Assembly (NCBI GenBank): GCA_964558445.1
Contig: CAZLEA010000023.1
Span: 1 to 25,817 of the forward strand
Length of the DNA stretch: 25,817 nucleotides
Direction: 5' to 3'
From: CAYXVJ01 sp964558445
Lineage (GTDB): Bacteria; Bacillota; Clostridia; Saccharofermentanales; Fastidiosipilaceae
Made by a program: the position numbers and the translations under genes. A model generated the notes under the pieces. The model worked only from the letters and a program-made list of their open reading frames with translations. It was not told where the DNA came from and searched no databases. Shown here piece by piece: positions 1 through 6,849 of this stretch. Each line of letters opens with the position of its first letter. The stretch's first letter is position 1.

Positions 1-1
1 A

Positions 2-481
2 TCAATCGTCCGAATATCTTGATCCTTGTTTCACCGCTCTACGCATCGCCTTATCGGTGTCACGCTCCATCAGGGTTCTACGCTTGTCATAATCTCGCTT
101 ACCCTTGGCTAGAGCAATCTCAACCTTAACAAGGCCGTTCTTCAAGTAGATCTTGGTGGGAATCAGCGTGAGTCCTTCTTGCTTCACTTGTCCGAAGAGT
201 CGCATAATCTCTCGCTTATGCATCAAGAGCTTGCGATCTCGAAGCGGCTCACGATTGAAGCGATTGCCTTCTTCGTAGGGGCTGATATGCATGTTGATCA
301 GCCAGAGTTCACCGTTCTTCACTTGAGCATAACTGTCACCAAGGCTGAAGTTGCCTTGGCGCAGGGACTTCACTTCGGTTCCGAACAACTCGATACCGGC
401 TTCCATCTTCTCTAGCATGTGATAGTTATGGTAAGCCTTACGGTTATCTGCCAGGACCTTGATCCCCTTCATCTTCGCCAT
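2..481 (-). CDS. smpB: SsrA-binding protein SmpB
   Basis: SmpB binds tmRNA and brings it to stalled ribosomes for trans-translation in the cytoplasm. The 159-residue product has the usual family length. It shows the expected oligonucleotide-binding beta-barrel sequence: ELFGTEVKSLRQGNFSLGDS at about 32-51, the HISPYEEGNRFNREPLRDRK stretch, and the basic C-terminal tail (GKRDYDKRR, then a run of Lys/Arg) that enters the ribosomal A-site. The ATG lies 1 nt after the tsaD stop, and its AAGGAGG ribosome binding site sits inside the last codons of tsaD (spacing about 9 nt), so the two genes are probably translated from one message. No tmRNA gene was seen in the window. The stop codon is at the very edge of the window, so the gene is complete. 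Confidence 0.97.
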   Translation of the reverse strand: MAKMKGIKVLADNRKAYHNYHMLEKMEAGIELFGTEVKSLRQGNFSLGDSYAQVKNGELWLINMHISPYEEGNRFNREPLRDRKLLMHKREIMRLFGQVKQEGLTLIPTKIYLKNGLVKVEIALAKGKRDYDKRRTLMERDTDKAMRRAVKQGSRYSDD

Positions 482-482
482 A

Positions 483-1523
483 TCAGTTATCCTCCTTCAG
501 CGGCAGCTTAAGCGAAGCCTTCGCATCCAAGCGCCCGCAGTCCTCTAGCGGTTCAATATGATATGCCATGGCGGCAATCATCGCCGCGTTATCGGTACAA
601 TAAACCGGCGGCGGAACGAAGAACTCTATCCCTTCTGCCTCGCAAGCAGTTGCCAGAGCCGCGCGAAGGCTGCTGTTTGACGCCACTCCACCGGCCAGAG
701 CCAAGCGCTTGCTATCGGTGTTACGACATGCCTTGATCGCACGCTCCGTCAGTACAGACACGATCGCCGCCTGATAAGAAGCGCAGAAATCAGCCACCTC
801 GGGTCGAACCGTCTCGGGGTCGAAGTCTCGCTCGTCCGCTCTAATCTTGTTCTGATTGATGAAGTTCAACGCTGCGGTCTTGAGTCCGCTAAACGAGAAG
901 TCCAGATTGCCATCCGGGAACACGGTCTTCGGGAAGACATACTTATTCGGATTGCCGAGCCTAGCTACACGGTCAATTAGCGGACCGCCGGGATAACCCA
1001 AACCGATTGCGCGCGAGATCTTGTCGAATGCTTCGCCGGCTGCGTCATCTCTCGTACGGGCAAGCAGGCGGAAATCCGCATAATCTTCGACCAATACGAT
1101 GTGGCTATGTCCGCCGGATGCGATGAGGCAGACGAAGGGCGGGTCCAATTCCGGGAACGTGATATAATTCGCCGCTACATGACCACTGATATGTTGGACG
1201 GGGATCAGGGGTAGGTTTGCTGCTCTCGCCAGGCCTTTTGTGAAGGAGACGCCGACAAGCAGCGCCCCAATCAAGCCGGGCCCTTGTGTGACCGCAATCG
1301 CATCAATATCCCGAAGTGTTACACCCGCCTCATCGAGGGCCTCACGCACCGTCGGCACGATCGCCTCGACATGCTTGCGAGCCGCAATCTCCGGTACCAC
1401 ACCGCCGAAGCACTTATGCAAATCGGCTTGGGACCAGATAATATTCGAATGTACCTTGCGACCATCCTCGACGACCGAGGCAGCCGTCTCATCGCATGAG
1501 GTTTCAATTCCCAGAATCAACAA
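483..1523 (-). CDS. tsaD: tRNA threonylcarbamoyladenosine synthase subunit TsaD
   Basis: TsaD (Kae1/YgjD/Gcp family) transfers the threonylcarbamoyl group to A37 of ANN-decoding tRNAs, normally with TsaB and TsaE. The 346-residue product has the ASKHA-type N-terminus (LGIETSCDETAASVV at 4-18), the iron-binding HISGH (H111 and H115), the SGGHS loop near 137-141, and a C-terminal GGVASN and CTDNAAM. All are canonical. The start is a TTG at 1523-1521. It is chosen because GAAGGAAG stands 9 nt upstream and there is no alternative before the conserved N-terminus. The gene is followed after 1 nt by smpB. tsaB and tsaE are not in the window. Confidence 0.97.
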   Translation of the reverse strand: MLILGIETSCDETAASVVEDGRKVHSNIIWSQADLHKCFGGVVPEIAARKHVEAIVPTVREALDEAGVTLRDIDAIAVTQGPGLIGALLVGVSFTKGLARAANLPLIPVQHISGHVAANYITFPELDPPFVCLIASGGHSHIVLVEDYADFRLLARTRDDAAGEAFDKISRAIGLGYPGGPLIDRVARLGNPNKYVFPKTVFPDGNLDFSFSGLKTAALNFINQNKIRADERDFDPETVRPEVADFCASYQAAIVSVLTERAIKACRNTDSKRLALAGGVASNSSLRAALATACEAEGIEFFVPPPVYCTDNAAMIAAMAYHIEPLEDCGRLDAKASLKLPLKEDN

Positions 1524-1613
1524 TCTATTTATCTTCCTTCGTTTGTCTTCATTTGATTTTACAACTTGCTAACAGTTCGGGCAACAAAAGGCGAACAGTG
1601 GGCAGAGATCTTT

Positions 1614-1619
1614 TATAAT
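1614..1619 (+). promoter_or_regulatory. candidate -10 box for the 1668 gene
   Basis: A perfect TATAAT lies about 50 nt upstream of the ATG at 1668, in the divergent 144-bp gap between tsaD and the hydrolase-like gene. No good TTGACA match is present 16-18 nt upstream and there is no TGn extension, so the call is weak. The same AT-rich patch could also serve the leftward tsaD transcript. Confidence 0.35.
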
Positions 1620-1667
1620 GATACCATTTGCTTATATCGATAACCGAATCATCAACGAGGTACACGC

Positions 1668-2702
1668 ATGAGTCGCTCTTCCACCGTCTACGTCTCTAAC
1701 AATCCCAAGCCGCGCCATTTCCTACGCATCGTGGCCTTGGTCCTGACGATCACCGCCGTATTGTTCATACTTCTGGCGGTGCTGAGCTTCCGCACAGCCA
1801 ATCAGATCGGACTTCGAGACAAGAAACCGCTGGCGAACTTCTCTGCCAACATCATGCCGGATTATCAGAACATAAGCTTCCGATCACTAGATGAGACCAT
1901 CAACTTGCAAGGATGGTTCTTCCCCGCCAAGAAGACCGCGACTGCAACGATCGTCATCATCCACAGCTTCGATCAAAATCGCCTGCCGTTCGATGCCGAC
2001 ACCGCCAAGCTCTATGAGCGTTTCGTAGACGAGGGATTCCACATCTTGGCCTTCGATCTTCGTAACTCGGGTGAATCAAGCGGCGATCGACAGACCTTCG
2101 GGTATCGCGAATGGGAGGACGTTCTCGCCGCGATGGACTATGCGTACCGGTTAAGCGGCTTAGACAGTTTCATCCTCTACGGTATCGGAACCGGTGTGAC
2201 GGCCGCTCTGGATGCGGTGAGCATGATCCCTGAAGACGACGAAGCCAGAGAATCGCTGAAGGAGGGCACGTTGATCCAGCAACAGCTGGCCGACATCGAC
2301 TTCGACCCATCGGCCATCAAGGGCTACATCTTCGATACGGCACTCTCTCACGGCGATGACTATATCTCCTACCTGATTTCGCGCGAAGACCCCTTCCTCT
2401 CTTCTATCTTGAAGGAGACTGCACCGTTTACCGTGCGTATGTCGTCCGGTCTAGCCGACAACATCTTCATCGTCGGGCAACTCTCGCGCATCAATCTACC
2501 CGTGATGCTCATCCATCAAGCAGAGATCGACGGCATCCCGAACTCGGTTATCGACCCTGTCTTGTCCGAGCGACTGCGCCTCTTCCCCTCCAAGACGGGC
2601 TACTACAGCAGCCCATCCAAGGTCTTCCTTGGCGCCTATGCCTTCGACGATGCGGCTTATCGCAGTGCCGTCGTCGACTTCTTACAAGAGCAGTACGACT
2701 AA
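1668..2702 (+). CDS. membrane-anchored alpha/beta-hydrolase-like protein with missing catalytic residues
   Basis: The 344-residue protein begins with a basic segment and one hydrophobic helix at about 20-40, predicting an N-in single-pass anchor with the rest outside. Residues 80-340 follow the alpha/beta-hydrolase pattern of YqkD/DUF1100-like proteins: the HSFDQNR loop (99-105, where relatives have an HGxxGxR-type loop), the FDLRNSGES strand (129-137), the nucleophile-elbow region (172-176), an acid-loop IDGIP (287-291), and a C-terminal AYRSAVVDFL helix. The elbow reads GIGTG, where active relatives have GxSxG. There is no His at all after residue 290, where the catalytic His belongs. It may therefore be a non-catalytic binding or scaffold protein. 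The start is supported by GAGG 10 nt upstream. It is a lone plus-strand gene whose TAA overlaps the dut stop. Confidence 0.85.
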   Translation: MSRSSTVYVSNNPKPRHFLRIVALVLTITAVLFILLAVLSFRTANQIGLRDKKPLANFSANIMPDYQNISFRSLDETINLQGWFFPAKKTATATIVIIHSFDQNRLPFDADTAKLYERFVDEGFHILAFDLRNSGESSGDRQTFGYREWEDVLAAMDYAYRLSGLDSFILYGIGTGVTAALDAVSMIPEDDEARESLKEGTLIQQQLADIDFDPSAIKGYIFDTALSHGDDYISYLISREDPFLSSILKETAPFTVRMSSGLADNIFIVGQLSRINLPVMLIHQAEIDGIPNSVIDPVLSERLRLFPSKTGYYSSPSKVFLGAYAFDDAAYRSAVVDFLQEQYD

Positions 2703-3205
2703 TCCTTGCGAACACCGGTGCTACCGAAGCCGCCGCCGCGATCCCCTGTGGTCTCTAGCGAGTCGATGGCCTCGTCTGCCGCGATAAATGAGACCTTGCT
2801 CACGCTTGCAAACACTAATTGAGCAATCCGATCGCCGGGGAGGATTCTATACGTGCCTTGGCTATTATTCGCCTCTGTCAGATCGTAAACTGTGTCTACG
2901 GCCGAACAGCTACACGAACTGTTAGTTAGGATGATACGAAGCTCGTCTCTATAACCGGCATCGACGGTCCCGGGGCTATTGGCCAGTCGAAGCGGCGTCT
3001 TGAGAGATAGCCCGCTTCTGGGGCGAACCTGAATCTCCATATCGTTTGGCAGGACAAACTTCAGACCCGTAGCAATCGCCTTCGTCTCACCGGGGCGCAA
3101 GATAAGCTCTTCTGCCGCCATCACATCCATGCCCGCATCGCCCTCACGTGCATAGAAGGGCAGATTCGCTTCGGGCCTACAACGCTCTATACCTACAGAT
3201 TTCAT
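2699..3205 (-). CDS. dut: deoxyuridine 5'-triphosphate nucleotidohydrolase (dUTPase)
   Basis: It hydrolyses dUTP to dUMP and pyrophosphate, keeping uracil out of DNA and supplying dTMP synthesis. All five motifs of the homotrimeric family are visible in the 168 residues: AGMDVMA (24-30), PRSGLSLK (62-69), GTVDAGYRDEL (79-89) with the catalytic Asp, GDRIAQL (124-130), and the Gly-rich C-terminal GDRGGGFGSTG (154-164). It is longer than the usual ~145-150 residues because about 24 residues (95-118), including a Cys-Ser-Cys, are inserted between motifs 3 and 4. The ATG is 3 nt after the zapA stop, and its GAGG site is inside the zapA end, so it is cotranscribed with zapA. The TAG shares bases with the stop of the convergent gene. 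Confidence 0.96.
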   Translation of the reverse strand: MKSVGIERCRPEANLPFYAREGDAGMDVMAAEELILRPGETKAIATGLKFVLPNDMEIQVRPRSGLSLKTPLRLANSPGTVDAGYRDELRIILTNSSCSCSAVDTVYDLTEANNSQGTYRILPGDRIAQLVFASVSKVSFIAADEAIDSLETTGDRGGGFGSTGVRKD

Positions 3206-3208
3206 CTG

Positions 3209-3691
3209 CTATACCTCATCTTGTTCATCGATTAACTGGCTGAAACTCAGTTGATCCTTGTTCAGTTCGATGATGCTCAATACTTGCTCATCGAATTCTT
3301 CGTCGCTGAGGAGGAGTGCAGGCGTGCCGGGCGGAATCATGCCGGCTTCCAGAAGCTGGTCGCGTGCCTGATACTCATCTAGTCTGGCGCGTGTCTCCTC
3401 AATCGTACGATTGGCGTCACTGAGTGCCGCCTCCAATCGCTCGATCCTGCGCCGATCTTGGACAGAAGTCTCGTACTCCTCATGCTTCTTCATCGCTTGG
3501 CGCTCCATCCGATCGACTGCATTGATCAGAGCCAAGACCGCGGCCTTGTCGGTCGCTAGGGTAGGATTCTCATGCTTAACGGTACGAAGCAGCAGATCGG
3601 CTCGGCTCGCAACATGACGGATGTACTCTTCGTTCTCTTGCGATTGGAGGACGGAGCGGATGCCGCCCACAAATACGGTAACTCGTTTCAT
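3209..3691 (-). CDS. zapA: ZapA-like cell division protein with long coiled-coil tail
   Basis: Residues 1-66 match the ZapA domain: a beta strand KRVTVFVGG, then EEYIRHVASRADLLL, then LATDKAAVLALINAVDRM. ZapA binds FtsZ and promotes bundling of Z-ring filaments in the cytoplasm. A charged heptad-rich helix (about 60-112) follows, and then an acidic tail from 113 to 160. The total of 160 residues is well above the roughly 90-100 of typical ZapA, so the tail is an addition. The start is fixed: the codon two before the ATG is an in-frame TGA, and no other start lies close downstream. The ribosome binding site is unusual, with a hairpin between it and the ATG. The gene leads a two-gene unit with dut. 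Confidence 0.8.
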   Translation of the reverse strand: MKRVTVFVGGIRSVLQSQENEEYIRHVASRADLLLRTVKHENPTLATDKAAVLALINAVDRMERQAMKKHEEYETSVQDRRRIERLEAALSDANRTIEETRARLDEYQARDQLLEAGMIPPGTPALLLSDEEFDEQVLSIIELNKDQLSFSQLIDEQDEV

Positions 3692-3724
3692 GTATCACTT
3701 ATTCGAGAAACTCGAATCTCCTTT
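3692..3724 (-). promoter_or_regulatory. zapA ribosome binding site separated from the ATG by a perfect hairpin
   Basis: Read on the minus strand, AAAGGAG (3724-3718) is followed immediately by ATTCGAG-TTT-CTCGAAT (3717-3701), a perfect 7-bp stem with a 3-nt loop. Then come 9 nt and the ATG. Linear spacing is 26 nt, too long for initiation. With the hairpin folded it becomes about 9 nt, which is normal. No better ribosome binding site exists nearer the ATG. The palindrome could alternatively be a DNA-binding site. Confidence 0.6.
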
Positions 3725-3992
3725 GACTATTGAAATTCATAACCGTTCTATGATAACAAATTCGGTCGGACTCGGCACTTCACTTGCATAAATGTTCGTG
3801 CATTGTAATCTTCGTCCCAAGAAGAGACGGCTTAGCGAACAGACTACGAGTCTACCGAGGGAGTCTGCCGGCCGCGAAGTTACGGAATAAACCAAAACGG
3901 TGAGCCGAGGCCCACCGTCTTGTATCCATTGTATTATGTACTTAGCCGAAGCAGTTGCCGTGCTCTAGTACTTGAGCAGGAAGTAGCTGCTA
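3725..3992. other. intergenic region between pckG and zapA
   Basis: About 300 nt lie between the zapA ATG and the pckG stop. The region holds the zapA leader hairpin at its left end and the pckG terminator at 3887-3918. Between them I see small inverted repeats (AGACT-ACG-AGTCT at 3841-3853 and an overlapping CAGACT/AGTCTG) but no coding region, tRNA or recognisable riboswitch. The zapA promoter must lie here or zapA depends on readthrough. No convincing -35/-10 pair was found. Confidence 0.5.
3887..3918 (-). terminator. Rho-independent terminator of pckG
   Basis: On the minus strand, ACGGTGGGC-CTCG-GCTCACCGT forms a 9-bp stem (one G-U pair) with a 4-nt loop at 3918-3897. It is followed by TTTGGTTTATT (3896 downward). 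It lies about 75 nt after the pckG stop and is in the right orientation for it. Confidence 0.8.
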
Positions 3993-5759
3993 TCAGGCCT
4001 TCTTGGCCAAACGATCCTTCAACGCCTGAAGTTGCTGACTTAGCTCGACCGGAAGGCGATCGAACTTGGCATAGTGCTCCTCGATACCCGCAATCTCTTC
4101 TGCCCAGAGATCTGCATCGACATCCAGCAGAGCTTCGAGATCCTCGATATTGAAGTCATCCAAGCCGTCGAGGACGATATCCTCGGCGATCGGGACGTAA
4201 CCGATCGGCGTCTCGACTGCATCGACTTCGCCCTTGCAGCGCTTGAGAATCCACTCGAGCACGCGGAAGTTATCGCCGAATCCGGGCCATGCGAACTTGC
4301 CGTCATCCGTCAGTCTGAACCAGTTGACGTTGAAGATCAGGGGTTGGTGCTCGATTCGCTTGCCCATATCGAGCCAGTGTTGGAAGTAGTCGCCCATGTT
4401 ATAACCACAGAACGGTAGCATCGCCATCGGGTCACGGCGAACCACGCCGACCGCGCCGGCTGCTGCCGCTGTTGTCTCAGAGGCCATCGTCGAACCGACG
4501 AAGACACCGTGCTCCCAATCGAAGGACTGATAGACCAGCGGTGCGGTCTTCGCTCGGCGACCGCCGAAGAGCATCGCGCTAATCGGCACGCCGGACGGCT
4601 TCTCCCAATCCGGCGAGATGACCGGACACTGTGATGCAGGTGCTGTGAAGCGAGAGTTCGGGTGAGCGGCCTTGATACCGGAATCCGGTGTCCAGGGCTT
4701 GCCGAGCCAGTCTGTCGCGGTAGCAGGAGCCGTTACGCCCATGCCCTCCCACCAGGGCTCGTTGTTATCCGTAACTGCCACGTTTGTGAAGATCGTGTTG
4801 GTCTTCGTCGTGAGAAGCGCGTTCGGGTTGGACTTCATGCTGGTGCCGGGTGCGACGCCGAAGAAGCCGGCTTCGGGGTTTATCGCGTAGAGCTTACCGT
4901 CTTCTGCCGTCTTCATCCAAGCAATATCGTCACCGACCGTGTAGACCTTATATCCGCTGGCATAAGCCGGTGGGATTAGCATGGCGAGGTTCGTCTTACC
5001 GCAAGCACTCGGGAAGGCACCGGTGATATAATTCGTCTCGCCGGTTTCTACGTTCTCGATACCCAAGATGAGCATATGCTCGGCCATCCACTTCTCCTTG
5101 TGGGCGAGGTTCGATGCGATACGAAGGGCAAAGCACTTCTTACCAAGCAGAACGTTACCGCCATAACCGGAGTTCACGGACCAAATTGTATTATCCTCGG
5201 GGAAATGAACGATATAGCGATTCTCCTTGTCGATATCCGCTCTGGCATGCAAGCCACGGACCCAGTCGTTTGACTCATCGCCAAGCTGCTTCCATGCGAT
5301 GTCGCCGATACGCGTCATGATACGCATGTTCAATACGACATAGATGCTGTCGGTAAGCTCAACACCGACCTTGGACATCGGAGAACCTGCCGGTCCCATG
5401 ATATAGGGGATAACATACATCGTTTCGCCCTTCATCGAGCCATCGAAGAGCGGGGTTAATAAGTCATACATCTCTTGTGGTGCCGCCCAGTTATTCGTAG
5501 GGCCTGCATCGTCCTTATCGGTGGTGCAGATGAAGGTCCGATCTTCGACACGTGCCACGTCGTTCTCGGCCGTACGATGGTACAAGCAGCCGGGCCATAA
5601 TTCCTCGTTTAAGCGCGTCATCTCTCCGGTTTCGATGACTTCGGCTTCCAACTTGGCCTTCTCTTCTTCTGAACCATCCAGCCAGACGATACGGTCCGGC
5701 TTGGTCAGAGCAGCCATCTCTTCAACCCATTTCAGTACAGTTGCGTTCTTAGTTGCCAT
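3993..5759 (-). CDS. pckG: phosphoenolpyruvate carboxykinase (GTP)
   Basis: It interconverts oxaloacetate + GTP with PEP + CO2 + GDP. It serves gluconeogenesis or, in many anaerobes, CO2-fixing PEP carboxylation. The 588-residue product has the GTP-PEPCK signature loop FPSACGKTN (249-257), the GDDIAWM Mg/Mn site (276-282), NPEAGFFGVAPGTS (294-307), EPWWEGM, the FGGRR and HGVFVGSTMASE segments, and HFPEDN (185-190). These match the GTP type, not the ATP type. The start is ATG 5759, with GGAG 8 nt upstream. A TTG 21 codons earlier extends the frame but has no ribosome binding site and adds an unconserved stretch. The gene stands alone: a 191-nt leader before it and a strong terminator after it suggest its own control. 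Confidence 0.97.
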   Translation of the reverse strand: MATKNATVLKWVEEMAALTKPDRIVWLDGSEEEKAKLEAEVIETGEMTRLNEELWPGCLYHRTAENDVARVEDRTFICTTDKDDAGPTNNWAAPQEMYDLLTPLFDGSMKGETMYVIPYIMGPAGSPMSKVGVELTDSIYVVLNMRIMTRIGDIAWKQLGDESNDWVRGLHARADIDKENRYIVHFPEDNTIWSVNSGYGGNVLLGKKCFALRIASNLAHKEKWMAEHMLILGIENVETGETNYITGAFPSACGKTNLAMLIPPAYASGYKVYTVGDDIAWMKTAEDGKLYAINPEAGFFGVAPGTSMKSNPNALLTTKTNTIFTNVAVTDNNEPWWEGMGVTAPATATDWLGKPWTPDSGIKAAHPNSRFTAPASQCPVISPDWEKPSGVPISAMLFGGRRAKTAPLVYQSFDWEHGVFVGSTMASETTAAAAGAVGVVRRDPMAMLPFCGYNMGDYFQHWLDMGKRIEHQPLIFNVNWFRLTDDGKFAWPGFGDNFRVLEWILKRCKGEVDAVETPIGYVPIAEDIVLDGLDDFNIEDLEALLDVDADLWAEEIAGIEEHYAKFDRLPVELSQQLQALKDRLAKKA

Positions 5760-5798
5760 CACTTGTCTCCATCCTTTCGAATAACGCCCGTAGGCATA

Positions 5799-5813
5799 AA
5801 TTTCATGGAAATT
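5799..5813. repeat. inverted repeat in the pckG leader
   Basis: AATTTC-ATG-GAAATT is a perfect 6-bp inverted repeat with a 3-bp centre, about 40 nt upstream of the pckG ATG and between the AT-rich promoter-like region and the ribosome binding site. It has the size and place of an operator half-site pair, but no regulator is identified. Confidence 0.4.
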
Positions 5814-5842
5814 CACACACAATAGAATTCCTTAAGAGACAT

Positions 5843-5858
5843 AATAACACAATAACAC
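5843..5858. repeat. tandem 8-bp direct repeat in the pckG upstream region
   Basis: AATAACAC occurs twice in perfect tandem (5843-5850 and 5851-5858). On the minus strand it lies between TTGCAT/TTGATG (-35-like, 5861-5873) and TATTAT (-10-like, 5846-5841). A gain or loss of one unit would change spacing by 8 nt. Confidence 0.5.
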
Positions 5859-5950
5859 GGATGCAAACATCAATTTCTTCATTATTCTGTCTGAAATTGA
5901 TTATTAGGGTCATTTATAGGGAATCATCGATACAGAAACTTCGGCGAACG

Positions 5951-6835
5951 TCATGCGTAGTATAATTCGGCCCACTCTTGAGGCGTAAGCTTCTCTGCGC
6001 GTATCTGTCTGTCGTATCCGAGAACATCCAACTTCTCCAGGATGCGCATTTGCCTCACCTCATCCATACCGGAGCGCTGCAGGTTATTCCCGATCGTCTT
6101 GCGCCTGGCCAGAAGCAGCTTCGTCACAAACGAAACGAAGTCGACACCGTCTCCACTGAAGAGCGGATTTCTTGTTCCATCGTCTCGTCTGTATAGACCA
6201 ACGAAGATCGAGTTCACTCTGGGAGCCGGATGGAAGACCGCGGCGGGTAGATCTCGTTGTTTCTCGATGTCGCCATAGAGATGACAGAGTATGGCAAGCG
6301 GACCATAGACCTTACCATCTGTCGGCAGCGCCTTGATTCGATCCCATACTTCGGCTTGAACCATGAAGTGCATCGATTTGGCATAGGGGATGCTGGTCAA
6401 CGCCTTCTCCATCAACTCGGTAGTAATATAGTAGGGCAGATTCGCTACCATGTGCAGCTCCCCTACACGCTGTCCGCGCTCGACTTGCCTCGTAGTCAAG
6501 GACTCGGCAGCCTGTGCGAAATCAGCCTTCGAAGCATCTTCCATCAGGATCTCGAGTTGGGGGTAGAGGGCCTCAAGGTCGCCGAGCCTCTGCTCAAGTT
6601 GTCGGTCGATCTCATAAGTGAGCAGAGCGCCCTCCGGCAGGTAGCGAAGCATGGCCTCGGTCAAGGTGCCGAAACCGCTGCCGATTTCTATGACCCTGGC
6701 ATCTCCCTCTAACTTGCATGAGGCAGCCAAATCGTCCAAGAGCTCTTCGTCGTAGATGAAGTTCTGGCCGAGTGCATAGCGAGGATCAATTCCATAGTCC
6801 TCCAAGCGAGCCAAAAACCGTTTATGCTTCGTCAT
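5951..6835 (-). CDS. rsmA: 16S rRNA (adenine1518-N6/adenine1519-N6) dimethyltransferase RsmA/KsgA
   Basis: It dimethylates two adjacent adenines near the 3' end of 16S rRNA, using S-adenosylmethionine, late in 30S assembly. The 294-residue product shows LGQNFIYD (22-29), motif I EIGSGFGTLTE (50-60), the acidic strand TYEID, and the adenine-binding catalytic NLPYYIT (132-138). It ends in the helical C-terminal domain with QRSGMDEVRQMRILEKL. The ATG is 14 nt after the stop of the esterase-like gene, with AAGGAA at good spacing, so it belongs to the leftward group of the radical SAM and esterase-like genes. Loss of this enzyme in bacteria gives kasugamycin resistance (family knowledge). Confidence 0.97.
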   Translation of the reverse strand: MTKHKRFLARLEDYGIDPRYALGQNFIYDEELLDDLAASCKLEGDARVIEIGSGFGTLTEAMLRYLPEGALLTYEIDRQLEQRLGDLEALYPQLEILMEDASKADFAQAAESLTTRQVERGQRVGELHMVANLPYYITTELMEKALTSIPYAKSMHFMVQAEVWDRIKALPTDGKVYGPLAILCHLYGDIEKQRDLPAAVFHPAPRVNSIFVGLYRRDDGTRNPLFSGDGVDFVSFVTKLLLARRKTIGNNLQRSGMDEVRQMRILEKLDVLGYDRQIRAEKLTPQEWAELYYA

Positions 6836-6849
6836 CTTATATTCCTTGT

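Noticed and set aside
3701..3717. zapA leader palindrome as a Rho-independent terminator or tRNA arm
   Set aside because: It is not followed by a U tract on either strand, and no tRNA acceptor or anticodon arms surround it.
3725..3896. Possible small RNA (such as 6S RNA beside zapA) or riboswitch
   Set aside because: The zapA-6S RNA linkage is a gammaproteobacterial arrangement. Only short unrelated inverted repeats are present, and there is no closing long stem or known riboswitch core.
3920..4153. Small plus-strand frame spanning the pckG 3' end
   Set aside because: No ribosome binding site, and most of it is antisense to pckG. The remainder is non-coding spacer.
5760..5822. Upstream 21-codon extension of pckG from a TTG
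   Set aside because: No ribosome binding site at the TTG, whereas the ATG at 5759 has GGAG at good spacing and matches the family N-terminus.
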